Source of the DNA: Oceanospirillum maris DSM 6286 | GTDB lineage: Bacteria; Pseudomonadota; Gammaproteobacteria; Pseudomonadales; Halomonadaceae | DNA: 64,000 nucleotides | Assembly (NCBI RefSeq): GCF_000422865.1 | Contig: NZ_AUGW01000003.1 | Location: forward strand, 124,001 to 188,000 | Direction of reading: 5' to 3' | Shown here: piece by piece, positions 48,233-57,162 of the stretch | How positions within the stretch are numbered: position 1 is the stretch's first letter | How the letters are laid out: the number at the start of each line of letters is the position of its first letter | Notes under the pieces: model-generated | Told to the model about the DNA's origin: nothing | What the model saw: the letters and a program-made list of their open reading frames with translations, nothing else | Databases searched by the model: none | Made by a program: the position numbers and the translations under genes

Positions 48233-50371
48233 ATGGATCTTTTTTCAGATAACTGGTTTCGTTTTGCCAATAGCCGAGCAGAGCTTAGTCCCACCATAGA
48301 AGTTAGCAAACAGTGTTATCGAGGTGAGTTTTGGTATGTACTGTTTGACCCTGCAAGCCAGAGTTATTTTAGGCTGCCTGTTGCTACCTACCGTTTTATC
48401 AGGTCACTTAACCTAAAGCGTACTTTAGATGAGGTTTGGCAAAATCAATTACATAAACAGCCCGACCTGGTTCCTTCTCAGCAAGATGTTATTCAGTTGC
48501 TAACACAGATGTACTCTAGTGGTGTTTTAGTTTTTGCAGTGCCAATCCCTGCTTCTAACATGTTGGAGAGTGCTGAGAAACAAAAAAAGAAGGAGCTAAG
48601 AAGTCGATGGATTAACTTCCTTTTTCTTAGATTCCGTCTGTTCAACCCCGATCCAATGCTAGAAAGCCTTAAACCTCTATACCCTTATATTATGGGGAAG
48701 TTAGGCATATTGGTTTGGCTTATAACGTTTGTTTTTTCTCTTGAGGCGGTTATGGGTAAGCCCTCTCAACTATTACAGCAGAGTGGCAATTTATTGGCAT
48801 TCGACAATCTATTTTTACTTTATATCGCAATATTTATTGTTAAAGCACTTCATGAGCTTGGACATGGGGTTGTTTGTAAACACTTTGGGGGCAGTGTGCC
48901 ACATGCAGGCGTAATGCTACTACTGTTTGCACCTGTGCCATATGTTGATGCTACATCGACGTGGCAGTTTGGCTCTAAATGGCAAAGAGTTTTGGTTGGC
49001 GCTGCAGGAATGCTAGTAGAACTTTGGTTAGCAGGACTAGCGGCTATCGTCTGGGCTAACTCACCTCCAGGTATTGTTAATGAACTACTGTACAACATCA
49101 TGTTTGTAGCCTCAGTCACCACACTTTTGTTTAACTTAAATCCGTTGATGCGATTTGACGGCTACTACATTTTATCAGACCTTCTAGAAGAACCTAATCT
49201 TGGTACTCGAAGCAAGGTGATGTTTCGGCAATGGTTTGAAAAAACAATTTATCGATTACCTGTTCGTTACGATGAGCCCTTCTCTATTTTTCTGCTGACT
49301 TATCACATTTTGAGTTGGTGTTATCGCTTGGTTGTCTTATCAGGTATTTTGCTTTTTGTGGGTGACGAATATCCTAATATAGGTCTCGCTTTAGCCATTT
49401 TCCTGGGCATGGTTTGGTGGGGAATGCCTTTGCTTAAGTCATTAACGTCTATGGCTCAAGAGCCTCAAGGGAATCGCAGACAACATATTATGCGTGCTTG
49501 GCTGATAGGGGCAGGGATACCTGTACTATTTGCTGCTTTTATACCACTACCTTCCAATATTGTTGTACCTGGCGTCGTGCAGAGTGAGGTACAAAAACCG
49601 GTTGTCACCGCCAGTTCAGGAGTCATCCGTACTCTCAATATAAATAGTGGCGAATATATTGAAAAAGGGCAGTTATTACTAACATTATCAAACCCTGAAC
49701 TAGAGCTTGAGCTGATATCTGTTCAAGCAGAAACTCAAAAAGCACGTGCGATGTTAATGCAGGCTCGCGCTCAAGGAGATGTTGACTCATTTCCTATCAA
49801 CGCCCACCTGGAAGCATCTGAAAAACATGTTAAGGAATTAGAACGAAAACTATACGAGCTTAGTATGGTCGCCCCAGAATCCGGCATATGGATCAGTAAC
49901 GATTTAAAAAAACTGACAGGCAGCTGGGTTCCACAGGGTGAAGAGCTGGGAAGTATTTCTTCTGTCGCAGCTCCCGTGATCACCGCCGTTGTCAGCCAGG
50001 AAGAAGCCTCTCGTATGTTCCAGCAGAAACCGAGTGCTTCTGCGTTAATCGTACGCTTAAAGGGGGATGCGTCGACAGACCTGACGATTAGGCATTACCA
50101 ACTGGCCCCTTACTCTCAGGAGTATTTACCTTCAGAGGCTCTCAGTCTGCTAGCCGGTGGTGGTATCGCTGTAGCAGGTGAAGATGAAAAAGGTATCAAA
50201 GCTGCCGAACCTTTTTTCCTTTTCCGAGCACACATTCAATCTGACAACTTACATCCCGGTATTCTGCCTGGTAGAACTGCGGTCGTTAAGATCCATTTTT
50301 CTCCTGAGCCTCTTCTTACTCAGTGGTGGCGCTCAATTAGACAGTTCTTTCAGGGGAGATATCAATTATGA
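48233..50371 (+). CDS. PqqD-like / M50 site-2-type metalloprotease / HlyD-type adaptor fusion
   Basis: A 712-residue membrane protein. Residues 15-105 resemble the PqqD-like winged helix that binds peptide substrates. Membrane helices start near 155. The zinc motif H207-E-L-G-H211 and the third ligand region N303-P-L-M-R-F-D309-G-Y match M50 intramembrane proteases, so the catalytic residues are intact. After further helices, residues about 440-700 form a HlyD-type adaptor (A-S-S-G-V-I-R-T-L-N-I-N-S-G-E-Y-I-E-K-G-Q). The stop overlaps the next start (ATGA). The domain set is known from peptide and bacteriocin export loci. Here it may cut or pass the giant protein's N-terminus. That role is inference. 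Confidence 0.88.
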   Translation: MDLFSDNWFRFANSRAELSPTIEVSKQCYRGEFWYVLFDPASQSYFRLPVATYRFIRSLNLKRTLDEVWQNQLHKQPDLVPSQQDVIQLLTQMYSSGVLVFAVPIPASNMLESAEKQKKKELRSRWINFLFLRFRLFNPDPMLESLKPLYPYIMGKLGILVWLITFVFSLEAVMGKPSQLLQQSGNLLAFDNLFLLYIAIFIVKALHELGHGVVCKHFGGSVPHAGVMLLLFAPVPYVDATSTWQFGSKWQRVLVGAAGMLVELWLAGLAAIVWANSPPGIVNELLYNIMFVASVTTLLFNLNPLMRFDGYYILSDLLEEPNLGTRSKVMFRQWFEKTIYRLPVRYDEPFSIFLLTYHILSWCYRLVVLSGILLFVGDEYPNIGLALAIFLGMVWWGMPLLKSLTSMAQEPQGNRRQHIMRAWLIGAGIPVLFAAFIPLPSNIVVPGVVQSEVQKPVVTASSGVIRTLNINSGEYIEKGQLLLTLSNPELELELISVQAETQKARAMLMQARAQGDVDSFPINAHLEASEKHVKELERKLYELSMVAPESGIWISNDLKKLTGSWVPQGEELGSISSVAAPVITAVVSQEEASRMFQQKPSASALIVRLKGDASTDLTIRHYQLAPYSQEYLPSEALSLLAGGGIAVAGEDEKGIKAAEPFFLFRAHIQSDNLHPGILPGRTAVVKIHFSPEPLLTQWWRSIRQFFQGRYQL

Positions 50372-52125
50372 GTACTTCGCTGATTCAATATCAAGTCCTT
50401 GATAGGCCACGGACTCCTTTAATGTCTCCAGCAAAAGCACGGCTAATTTCAGCCTTGGACGGCATTAAAACCAGAGCTTATAAACATAAATTTCTGCAGC
50501 AAGCAGAGCATATTGTTACTTCAACCGTTTGTATCACCCATTCACAGCCGAAAACCGTTAGCCTGGATTCAGTTCTTGATTTGATGTGGCGCGATACTCA
50601 TGTCAGAACTTTTTTTGAATCTCAAATCTATACTAAAAAGCAAGACGAAATAGCCTTTATTGCGGGAGTACTTGGGCTGTTATCAGGTTATTTTGTTGGG
50701 CTTAATGTTGAATTGAACAGGCCTGCGCTTATTCTGGCCGCTTTGTGTTTTGTAACTCAAGGTCGTAGTTGCCACCTTTTAGTCAGCAATGAACAAACCA
50801 TCAAAGATATACTAGAAATATACAGCCCGCTTTTTTCTTATCTTAACATTGATCTAATTTCCGGCTACCAAGACCAATCACAAACAAATAAACAAAGTGG
50901 TAAGCCAACACTTACTATCACGACACCTCAGCGTTTATTGGCACAATATGTTGCCACAGTCCCATACCGTAGTGCTGATTTCCACCATAGAATTATTTCC
51001 TCACATTTTGGAGAGAAGCCTTTTTTAAATAACACATCCAGTCTTGATGTGGTTTTGATTGATCGTGTCGATGATTGTTTGCTGGATAATTATATTAAAC
51101 CACTAACCCTCCATAGACCACGAAACTTACCAGGACTCGAAAAGACACTCGAAAGCATCTTATCCTGGGCATCTGATCTTGAGAGTACAAGCTACATAAT
51201 AGATGGCCCAGAAGCAGTATATATAGGCAATACATCGTTACTGAATGATCCAAACCTTAAGACAGTAAAAGGTTTTTGGAAGAGTGAGCGAGTACTTACA
51301 GAACTCTCCAGCCATGCATTAATAGCGGTTCATGCTCTAGAGAAAGGGCGAGACTATAGTATAGAAGATGGAAAAATATGTGTTCTCAGCCCTGAAACAA
51401 GCAAGGTTCTGCCTAGTAAAATATTTCCTGAATGGACGAGGCAGTGTCTTGAGAAAAAAGAATCATTAGACATTTCTCCTGTAAGCGAAGTCGTTCATAG
51501 AAATAGTTATCAAGTTTTCTTTCGAGAGCGTTATCTTTTGGCAGGCACGGGAGTCGGCCTCAACTGGAATAGACAGGATTTCAATCTTCTTTATGGCAGT
51601 AAGGTTCTCCAACTAAGCTCAGCGTTACCTTCGTGCTTGGAAAGGCATCCCATCTATTTTGATTACACACAGCTTCTAGAAGCAATTTTAGCCCAGCTAG
51701 CGGTTAATAAAGCATTCTCCTATCTATATTTTTTCGATAAAACGCTTGAGCAGAAGCTTATAGAACACCTTGAGAGCACTTCTACACCGCCTTCTATAAC
51801 ATTTATCACATCCCTTGAAGAACTACAGAAATACTGTGTTTCAAGAGATAGCACTATTACTACAGAACAAGTTCTATTTCTGGGTACATCTGAAACAGGT
51901 CGAGATGAGGTTTACGTTGAAAAAATTTTGGGAGAGCGAATTAACAGAATGATACCTCTCGATTTTGCACAAAAAAAGCTAATGCATTCATTGCCTTTTG
52001 GACTTTCAAATATGTTATATCGATTACAGATAGGCCTAAGGCAACGTAAGAAGCGCTCGAAACTTCTATCCGAGCAATTAACAATTTTAAAATCAGAATA
52101 TGGTCTTCAAGACCAGTGGATTTAA
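50368..52125 (+). CDS. SecA-like protein without Walker A/B residues (predicted inactive ATPase)
   Basis: A 585-residue protein that I read as a divergent, shortened SecA. Segments align in order with the SecA motor. Residues 92-140 fit the SecA stretch around its GEGKT loop and the following V-H-V-V-T-V-N-D. Residues 227-248 (V-V-L-I-D-R-V-D-D-C-L-L-D-N-Y-I-K-P-L) fit SecA's D-E-V-D-S-I-L-I-D-E-A-R-T-P-L. Residues 328-342 fit D-Y-x-V-x-D-G-x-x-x-I-V-D. Residues 380-405 fit the Q-x-x-F-x-x-Y-x-x-L-x-G-M-T-G-T-A region. The nucleotide loop is replaced by L-N-R-P-A-L (116-121) and D-E-V-D by D-R-V-D. The C-terminal half is shorter than in SecA. It overlaps the previous gene by ATGA and precedes tolC. 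No other gene supplies energy in the cluster. Confidence 0.68.
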   Translation: MSTSLIQYQVLDRPRTPLMSPAKARLISALDGIKTRAYKHKFLQQAEHIVTSTVCITHSQPKTVSLDSVLDLMWRDTHVRTFFESQIYTKKQDEIAFIAGVLGLLSGYFVGLNVELNRPALILAALCFVTQGRSCHLLVSNEQTIKDILEIYSPLFSYLNIDLISGYQDQSQTNKQSGKPTLTITTPQRLLAQYVATVPYRSADFHHRIISSHFGEKPFLNNTSSLDVVLIDRVDDCLLDNYIKPLTLHRPRNLPGLEKTLESILSWASDLESTSYIIDGPEAVYIGNTSLLNDPNLKTVKGFWKSERVLTELSSHALIAVHALEKGRDYSIEDGKICVLSPETSKVLPSKIFPEWTRQCLEKKESLDISPVSEVVHRNSYQVFFRERYLLAGTGVGLNWNRQDFNLLYGSKVLQLSSALPSCLERHPIYFDYTQLLEAILAQLAVNKAFSYLYFFDKTLEQKLIEHLESTSTPPSITFITSLEELQKYCVSRDSTITTEQVLFLGTSETGRDEVYVEKILGERINRMIPLDFAQKKLMHSLPFGLSNMLYRLQIGLRQRKKRSKLLSEQLTILKSEYGLQDQWI

Positions 52126-52138
52126 GGGCGAGTGTTCA

Positions 52139-53605
52139 ATGTATAATAAATTATCTTTAGGATTTGGAGTCGCTTTAGTTACAGCCGTAGGCAGTGTTTC
52201 CGCCGCGAATGTTTCTCTAGAAGATTACGTCAGCCTAGTGTTAGAACAGAATAGTGAACTGGCTTATCAACGGCTTGATGTTGATATCGCATCAGAAGCA
52301 ATCACGCTAAGCCAACAAGAGTTTGATACTCGGTTTACAGCGTCAGCAACGCGTACGGATACCTTTGTAAAGAATACAACGACAGAGAAACTTCAGCGCC
52401 AGTCTTACGCAGAATATTCAGCTGTTGATGACAATATTAATATAGGGTTTGAAAAGAAAGTTCGTTTTGGTACGAGCTTAGCCCTAAGTTACGATATTCA
52501 AAGAGCAAACAACTCCTTACAAACAGTAGCGGGGGAAGACGAAACAGAAATCAGCAGTTATGTTGGCATCAGCGTCGTTCAGCCTTTGTTAAAGAATTTT
52601 GGCTCCGAAAACAACACATTTGCTTATGAAGCCGCTCGCTTAGACTCAGAGAAATCCCGGTACGATTTCCAATCCAGAGCCTCAAATATTGCCAGAGAAG
52701 CCGTAGCAAACTATTTTGATGTGCAAAAAACATTTCACATCCTTAACTCACGGAAATCTGCAGTAGAGACCGCTGAGAAACTGCTTGAGGATGCTCAAGT
52801 ACTTGTACAGCAAGGCCGTCTATCAGAGTATGACAAGCTCGACATTAGAGCGACCCTCGCTCAGCGTAAAGCCGAGTTCAGTATTGCTGACCAAGAATAT
52901 AGAATGTCTGTCAATCGATTACAGCGATTACTCCCAGACCCCATTGATCCTACCATTATTGATCGCGATACATTGCCAAAAATTAGTCCGCTCTCTGTAT
53001 CTCTAGATGATGCTTATAGCATTGCCTTAACTACTCGGCCAGACCTTGCTAACGCCCACCTTCAATTGAAGAAAGAGAAAATAATAAAGCGATCAGTCGA
53101 AAATGAGAATAACCCAGAGCTGAATTTAGTTATCAGTTATGGAGGAAATGGCTTAGAGGAGAATGAGGGCGATTCTTTGCAGGATGCACTCGATGGTAAG
53201 TACCGAACATGGAGCGCAGGGCTTGAGTTTAGCATGCCACTTGGATCAGATAGCAGAAGTAGCGCCCGTCGCTCAGCAGCGTTAAAACAACAGCAGTCTG
53301 AAATTGCCTTATCTGTACTGCAGCGCCAAGTTCGGAGTGATCTAATGCAGTCCTACGATATCGTTCAACAGGTCTATTCACAGCTACAACAGTACAAAGA
53401 GATTCTGAGTGGCCACAAGCAGCGCTTGGAAATTGATAGAGAAAAAGCGCTACAAGGTAATATTTCCTATATGGAATTAATGCGCCGACGTGATCTTCTG
53501 AACAATATTCGAGAAAAATTCATTCAAAATTTATTTAATTACCAGAAAGCTAAATACGAATTCTTCTATCATCAAGGAGCTTTACTTGATCAAGTCAGTT
53601 CCTGA
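52139..53605 (+). CDS. TolC-family outer membrane protein
   Basis: A 488-residue outer-membrane efflux protein. The Sec signal peptide ends near V-S-A (about residue 22). Two TolC repeats follow, with long helical segments (S-L-E-D-Y-V-S-L-V-L-E-Q-N-S-E-L ... and S-L-D-D-A-Y-S-I-A-L-T-T-R-P-D-L). It should form the trimeric outer-membrane duct for the adaptors encoded around it. I choose ATG at 52139 to give a proper signal peptide. An in-frame ATG at 52100 would overlap the SecA-like gene. The stop of the previous gene lies 13 nt upstream. Confidence 0.93.
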   Translation: MYNKLSLGFGVALVTAVGSVSAANVSLEDYVSLVLEQNSELAYQRLDVDIASEAITLSQQEFDTRFTASATRTDTFVKNTTTEKLQRQSYAEYSAVDDNINIGFEKKVRFGTSLALSYDIQRANNSLQTVAGEDETEISSYVGISVVQPLLKNFGSENNTFAYEAARLDSEKSRYDFQSRASNIAREAVANYFDVQKTFHILNSRKSAVETAEKLLEDAQVLVQQGRLSEYDKLDIRATLAQRKAEFSIADQEYRMSVNRLQRLLPDPIDPTIIDRDTLPKISPLSVSLDDAYSIALTTRPDLANAHLQLKKEKIIKRSVENENNPELNLVISYGGNGLEENEGDSLQDALDGKYRTWSAGLEFSMPLGSDSRSSARRSAALKQQQSEIALSVLQRQVRSDLMQSYDIVQQVYSQLQQYKEILSGHKQRLEIDREKALQGNISYMELMRRRDLLNNIREKFIQNLFNYQKAKYEFFYHQGALLDQVSS

Positions 53606-53645
53606 TATGGCATTCAAGATAACTTAAATGGCGGAGTTCTAATCT

Positions 53646-54455
53646 GTGAGACTATTGCAAGAATTTAAAGGCATGTGTATTGCTCTGCTTCTCGGCGTCG
53701 TTACTATTAACGCTAATGCAACAGAATACCCAGGGGTGACCAGTGCCTTCAGAAGTGCTGAGCTCTCTTTTGATGTCGCAGGCAAAATAAGAAGTATAAA
53801 TGTCAGAGAGGGTGCCGCCGTTAGCAAAGGCCAGGATCTGATAGTGTTATACAACCAGATTGAGATGCTAGAGGTTAAGCGTAAATATCTTGTTTTTATC
53901 AGTAAGGCGGAGCTGAATGCTGCCATAAACAAAGAAAAAGCACTCAAAGGCCAACTGGAATCAGCCAAGCTTCTTTTTGACAGAGGTGCTGTAAGCGCTG
54001 AAGACCTGCAAAGAAAGGAGCTTGACTATCTCGCCATCTCGGCATCAAAGGAACAATTGACGACTCGGGAAAAAGTCGAAGAAGTCGAGTATCACTTAGC
54101 TAAGGCGGCGCTTAATTATCGGACTCTAAAAGCCCCCTTTACCGGTGTCGTCACTCGAATCATCAAAGATTTAGGGGAAAGTGTCGAAGCAAACCAGCCT
54201 ATTCTCAAGCTGGTAGATCTAAGCAAAGGCTACGTCATTACTAATTTGGATCCTCAAATTGCGGTAGCTCTCAGAGAAAACCAGAAGGTAACAATCCATG
54301 TACAAGGGCTAGATGTATTTCAGGGTGAAATATCCTTTATTTCTCCAGAGATTGATCCAGCCAGCGGTCTCTTACAGATTAAAGTAATTTATGAAAACAA
54401 AGATCATAGAGTTCGCCCGGGTATTGCCGCTAAAATTGTTTTCCCTGATATATGA
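53646..54455 (+). CDS. HlyD/RND-type periplasmic adaptor
   Basis: A 269-residue adaptor starting at GTG 53646 after GGAG. It has a signal peptide (C-I-A-L-L-L-G-V-V-T-I-N-A-N-A), a lipoyl-like half at about 35-70 (V-A-G-K-I-R-S-I-N-V-R-E-G-A-A-V-S-K-G-Q), a short alpha-hairpin, and the second half with K-A-P-F-T-G-V-V-T-R-I. A beta-barrel domain ends in R-V-R-P-G-I-A-A-K-I. It is shorter than MacA or AcrA and is the third adaptor-like region in the cluster. Its stop overlaps the Sel1 gene start (ATGA). Confidence 0.9.
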   Translation: MRLLQEFKGMCIALLLGVVTINANATEYPGVTSAFRSAELSFDVAGKIRSINVREGAAVSKGQDLIVLYNQIEMLEVKRKYLVFISKAELNAAINKEKALKGQLESAKLLFDRGAVSAEDLQRKELDYLAISASKEQLTTREKVEEVEYHLAKAALNYRTLKAPFTGVVTRIIKDLGESVEANQPILKLVDLSKGYVITNLDPQIAVALRENQKVTIHVQGLDVFQGEISFISPEIDPASGLLQIKVIYENKDHRVRPGIAAKIVFPDI

Positions 54456-55585
54456 GCACACAGATGAAACTCAACCATATATTGCCGATATTGTGTCTTA
54501 CAGGGTTATTTTCCTCTCACTTATCCCTCGCATCTGATGATGTATTAAGCGAGCGTGAATCTATTGAAATTGCTAAAGAGTTTGCTCGACTACAGCAATT
54601 GGACAAAGCTCTCATTTGGTACAAAGTCGCAGCAGAAAATGGCAATGTCCGTGCCCTTTTTATTGTTGGCATGGCAGAGATTAGAGGGATCGGCGTACAG
54701 AAAAACCCAACATCTGGCATAAAAAAAATATCTAGTGCCGCTAAAAAAGGGCTTGATGTAGCTCAGTTTTCACTGGGGTATCTCTATCAAAAAGGCAAAC
54801 TTGGCCCTGTTGATTATGATAAAGCCCGTCAATGGTACTTAGCTGCAGCGAAACAACAGCTTGCTATTGCTGAAGTAGCGCTAGGTTCTTTATATGCCAA
54901 AGGTTGGGGTGTAGAAAAAGATTTTGATCAAGCTGAAAAGTGGTTCAGGCATGCTTACGCCAAAGGTCATATGGTCGGTGGATATAATCTAGCAATTCTT
55001 ATGTTTAAAAGAGGGCAGTCTCAGGGCGATCTACTTAGGGCTATAAACATCTTTCAGCGGACGGCAGAATCTGGTCATACTCCATCGCAACTGGCCTTGA
55101 GTAAAATCTATCTGCAGGGGAAAAAGCCAGATCTGCTACCTTCAAGCGAGAAGGCTATTTTTTGGCTACAAAAAGCGGCAGGACAAGGAAGTTCACAGGC
55201 CCAATTGAGTATAGGCCGCCTTTATTTAAAAGGTGAATTATTGCCAACCAATGCCGAGCTAGCATTTTATTGGCTTAATAAATCAGCACGCCAAGGGCTG
55301 GTAAAAGCTCAGCTTGGTTTAGCCGCAGCGATGATTAAAGGCGATGTACTACCGAAGAACTTACCTGAAGCATACGTTTGGCTCTCGGTTGCATCAGCCT
55401 CTGGGCACGCTAAAGCTAATGAATTCAAAGAACGATTAGCAAAAGCATTAACCCATGAACACATTTGGGAATCTGACCTAAAGGCTAGAAAAATAATGAT
55501 AGATATATCTAACCACTCAATAAAAGAGAAGAAAGAACCCTTAGATCAGCCGCTTGGCGCGGAATACCAAGGCATAAGCATTTAG
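54452..55585 (+). CDS. Exported Sel1-repeat protein
   Basis: A 377-residue protein with an N-terminal hydrophobic signal (I-L-P-I-L-C-L-T-G-L-F) and seven to eight Sel1/TPR-like repeats. Typical units are A-x-F-S-L-G-Y-L-Y-Q-K-G and A-x-x-A-L-G-S-L-Y-A-K-G-W-G-V, each followed by A-x-x-W-(Y/F)-x-x-A-A. Such helical solenoids act as protein-binding scaffolds, here probably in the periplasm. It is the last gene of the tightly coupled export cluster and overlaps the adaptor gene by 4 bp. It may bind the giant substrate or stabilise the exporter. Confidence 0.9.
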   Translation: MSTQMKLNHILPILCLTGLFSSHLSLASDDVLSERESIEIAKEFARLQQLDKALIWYKVAAENGNVRALFIVGMAEIRGIGVQKNPTSGIKKISSAAKKGLDVAQFSLGYLYQKGKLGPVDYDKARQWYLAAAKQQLAIAEVALGSLYAKGWGVEKDFDQAEKWFRHAYAKGHMVGGYNLAILMFKRGQSQGDLLRAINIFQRTAESGHTPSQLALSKIYLQGKKPDLLPSSEKAIFWLQKAAGQGSSQAQLSIGRLYLKGELLPTNAELAFYWLNKSARQGLVKAQLGLAAAMIKGDVLPKNLPEAYVWLSVASASGHAKANEFKERLAKALTHEHIWESDLKARKIMIDISNHSIKEKKEPLDQPLGAEYQGISI

Positions 55586-55847
55586 AGTATATCCATCTTT
55601 GGAGCCCTTCCCTTTCTCTAACCTCGCCTCTATACGATATAATAAACAACTATTAATTATAGATATAAAACCGATCAAATATTGATGAGATTGTTTATTA
55701 TTTGTATTGCTAGTTATCTGATAAATAAAAAATATTTGATACAAAGATTTTTTAATCTAAACGCGTTACATTAGGCCCCATTGAGTACGGTTGATATTTT
55801 CGTACTATAAACAAACGATAGCTAATAAACGTGATGAGGATAAGACC

Positions 55848-56318
55848 ATGAAAGCTAATGCTGCGGTGGTTTCCGAGCTAAATGCTGCTCTTAAAGGGCA
55901 GTTGACTGCGATTAACCAAACCTTTTTGCATGCGCGTATGGCTAAAAATTGGGGCTTAGAAGAACTCAATAGCCATGAGTACAAGGCATCTATCAAGGCG
56001 ATGAAACTTGCGGATGACTTAATTGAACGCATCCTTTTTCTAGAAGCCTTACCCTCTATGCAAGCTTTAAATCGCTTACACATTGGCGAAAGTATTCCAG
56101 AAACCTTAAGTGGTGATATGACCGTTTATACTGAGGTACGCGGCCAGCTGCTGAACGCTATTTCTGTCTGTGAAGATGCCAAGGATTATGTGAGCCGTGA
56201 CATGCTAACAAAAGTGCTTGAAGAATCAGAAGAGCATATCGACTGGATCGAAACCCAGCTGTGGCAAATTGATAATGCCGGTATCCAAAACTATCTGGCT
56301 GCCCAGATAGAAGATTAA
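55848..56318 (+). CDS. bfr: Bacterioferritin subunit, heme-binding type (ferroxidase site lost)
   Basis: A 156-residue bacterioferritin. Met52, the heme ligand, is kept. Of the di-iron ligands of E. coli Bfr (Glu18, Glu51, His54, Glu94, Glu127, His130) all but His130 are replaced: Gln18, Ala51, Leu54, Tyr94 and Ser127. It therefore binds heme but should not oxidise iron alone. It is the natural partner of the ferroxidase subunit encoded 12 nt downstream, giving a mixed 24-mer as in Neisseria BfrA/BfrB. The ATG at 55848 follows GAGGA. The upstream extension to 55791 is not conserved. Confidence 0.95.
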   Translation: MKANAAVVSELNAALKGQLTAINQTFLHARMAKNWGLEELNSHEYKASIKAMKLADDLIERILFLEALPSMQALNRLHIGESIPETLSGDMTVYTEVRGQLLNAISVCEDAKDYVSRDMLTKVLEESEEHIDWIETQLWQIDNAGIQNYLAAQIED

Positions 56319-56330
56319 GGAGACATTGCA

Positions 56331-56801
56331 ATGAAAGGTAATGCCAAAGTTCTAGAGCAACTACAGATATTGCTAAATAATGAATTGATGGCCAGAGACC
56401 AGTATATGGCTCACGCAATTCAGTTCAAAGACTGGGGTTTAAATAAACTCCATGAGCGCTTACATCACGAGATGGAAGAAGAAACAGAACACGCTGAAGC
56501 TATTATGGAACGCATGTTGTTTCTAGAAGCTGAGCCAAATATAAACGCTCAGGAAAAAGCCAATGTTGGTGCCGATGTCGCCAGTATGTTTAAAAATGAT
56601 CTGCAAGTAGAATACGATGTAGGTCAAAGCCTAAAAGACGCTATCGCTATCTGTGAGCGAGAACAGGATTATATCAGCCGAAAAATGCTGCTTCAGTTGC
56701 TAGATGATACAGAAATGGATCATGCGTACTGGTTAGAACAGCAGCTAAGACTGATTGATATGATCGGAGTTGAAAACTATATCCAGAAACAGATGGTTTA
56801 A
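56331..56801 (+). CDS. bfr: Bacterioferritin subunit, ferroxidase type (heme ligand lost)
   Basis: A 156-residue subunit complementary to the preceding one. Glu18, Tyr25, Glu51, His54 and Glu94 are present, and Glu128 and His131 match Glu127 and His130 after a one-residue insertion. The ferroxidase centre is therefore complete. The heme ligand Met52 is Thr. It oxidises Fe(II) for storage in the shell. AGGAG precedes the ATG. The two bfr genes form an operon closed by a terminator and are convergent with bfd, whose product releases the iron. Confidence 0.96.
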   Translation: MKGNAKVLEQLQILLNNELMARDQYMAHAIQFKDWGLNKLHERLHHEMEEETEHAEAIMERMLFLEAEPNINAQEKANVGADVASMFKNDLQVEYDVGQSLKDAIAICEREQDYISRKMLLQLLDDTEMDHAYWLEQQLRLIDMIGVENYIQKQMV

Positions 56802-56865
56802 CTTGCTAACCTAATTCTGATATGGCTTTTATGCGGTTAAAGCAAAGCTAGCCCCGATTTAAATT

Positions 56866-56895
56866 AAAACCGGACTCTAAGTTCCGGTTTTTTTT
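56866..56895. terminator. Terminator between bfr and bfd
   Basis: The stem AAAACCGGA / TCCGGTTTT is followed by a T tract on the plus strand, and a shorter T-rich tract on the minus strand can serve bfd. Confidence 0.85.
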
Positions 56896-56901
56896 CGCCT
56901 G

Positions 56902-57123
56902 TCAGGCTGCGCGTTTCTGTGGTGAACAAATCTCAGTGGCAAGTTCGATAGCTGCTTTTTGATGGGTTGACTCATCTAAAATTTTACGGGTGTCTTTCAC
57001 ACACATGCCGCAGCTAAAGGCGATACCTAGTGCATCGCGTAATGCTTTAATAGAAAGATTACCCATTGATACTGATTCACGGATTTGTTGATCCGTTACA
57101 CCTGCGCAAACACAAACATACAT
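56902..57123 (-). CDS. bfd: Bacterioferritin-associated ferredoxin
   Basis: A 73-residue [2Fe-2S] protein with ligands Cys4, Cys6, Cys38 and Cys41 in the Bfd pattern C-x-C ... C-x-x-C. It docks on bacterioferritin and passes electrons to its heme to mobilise stored iron. The start at 57123 gives the conserved N-terminus M-Y-V-C-V-C. A frame three codons longer exists. A strong Fur box lies upstream, so it should be made under iron limitation, opposite to storage. Confidence 0.96.
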   Translation of the reverse strand: MYVCVCAGVTDQQIRESVSMGNLSIKALRDALGIAFSCGMCVKDTRKILDESTHQKAAIELATEICSPQKRAA

Positions 57124-57162
57124 AGCAGCCACCAGACTTTGTTGATCTGACGATAATACTAT

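Noticed and set aside
50368-52125. Ordinary DEAD-box helicase
   Set aside because: Helicase motifs are missing. The order of conserved blocks and the D-Y-x-x-x-D-G segment fit SecA better.
46427-55585. Canonical type I secretion system for an RTX protein
   Set aside because: No ABC transporter is present and the giant protein has no RTX-plus-signal C-terminus. HlyD and TolC components alone do not define type I secretion.
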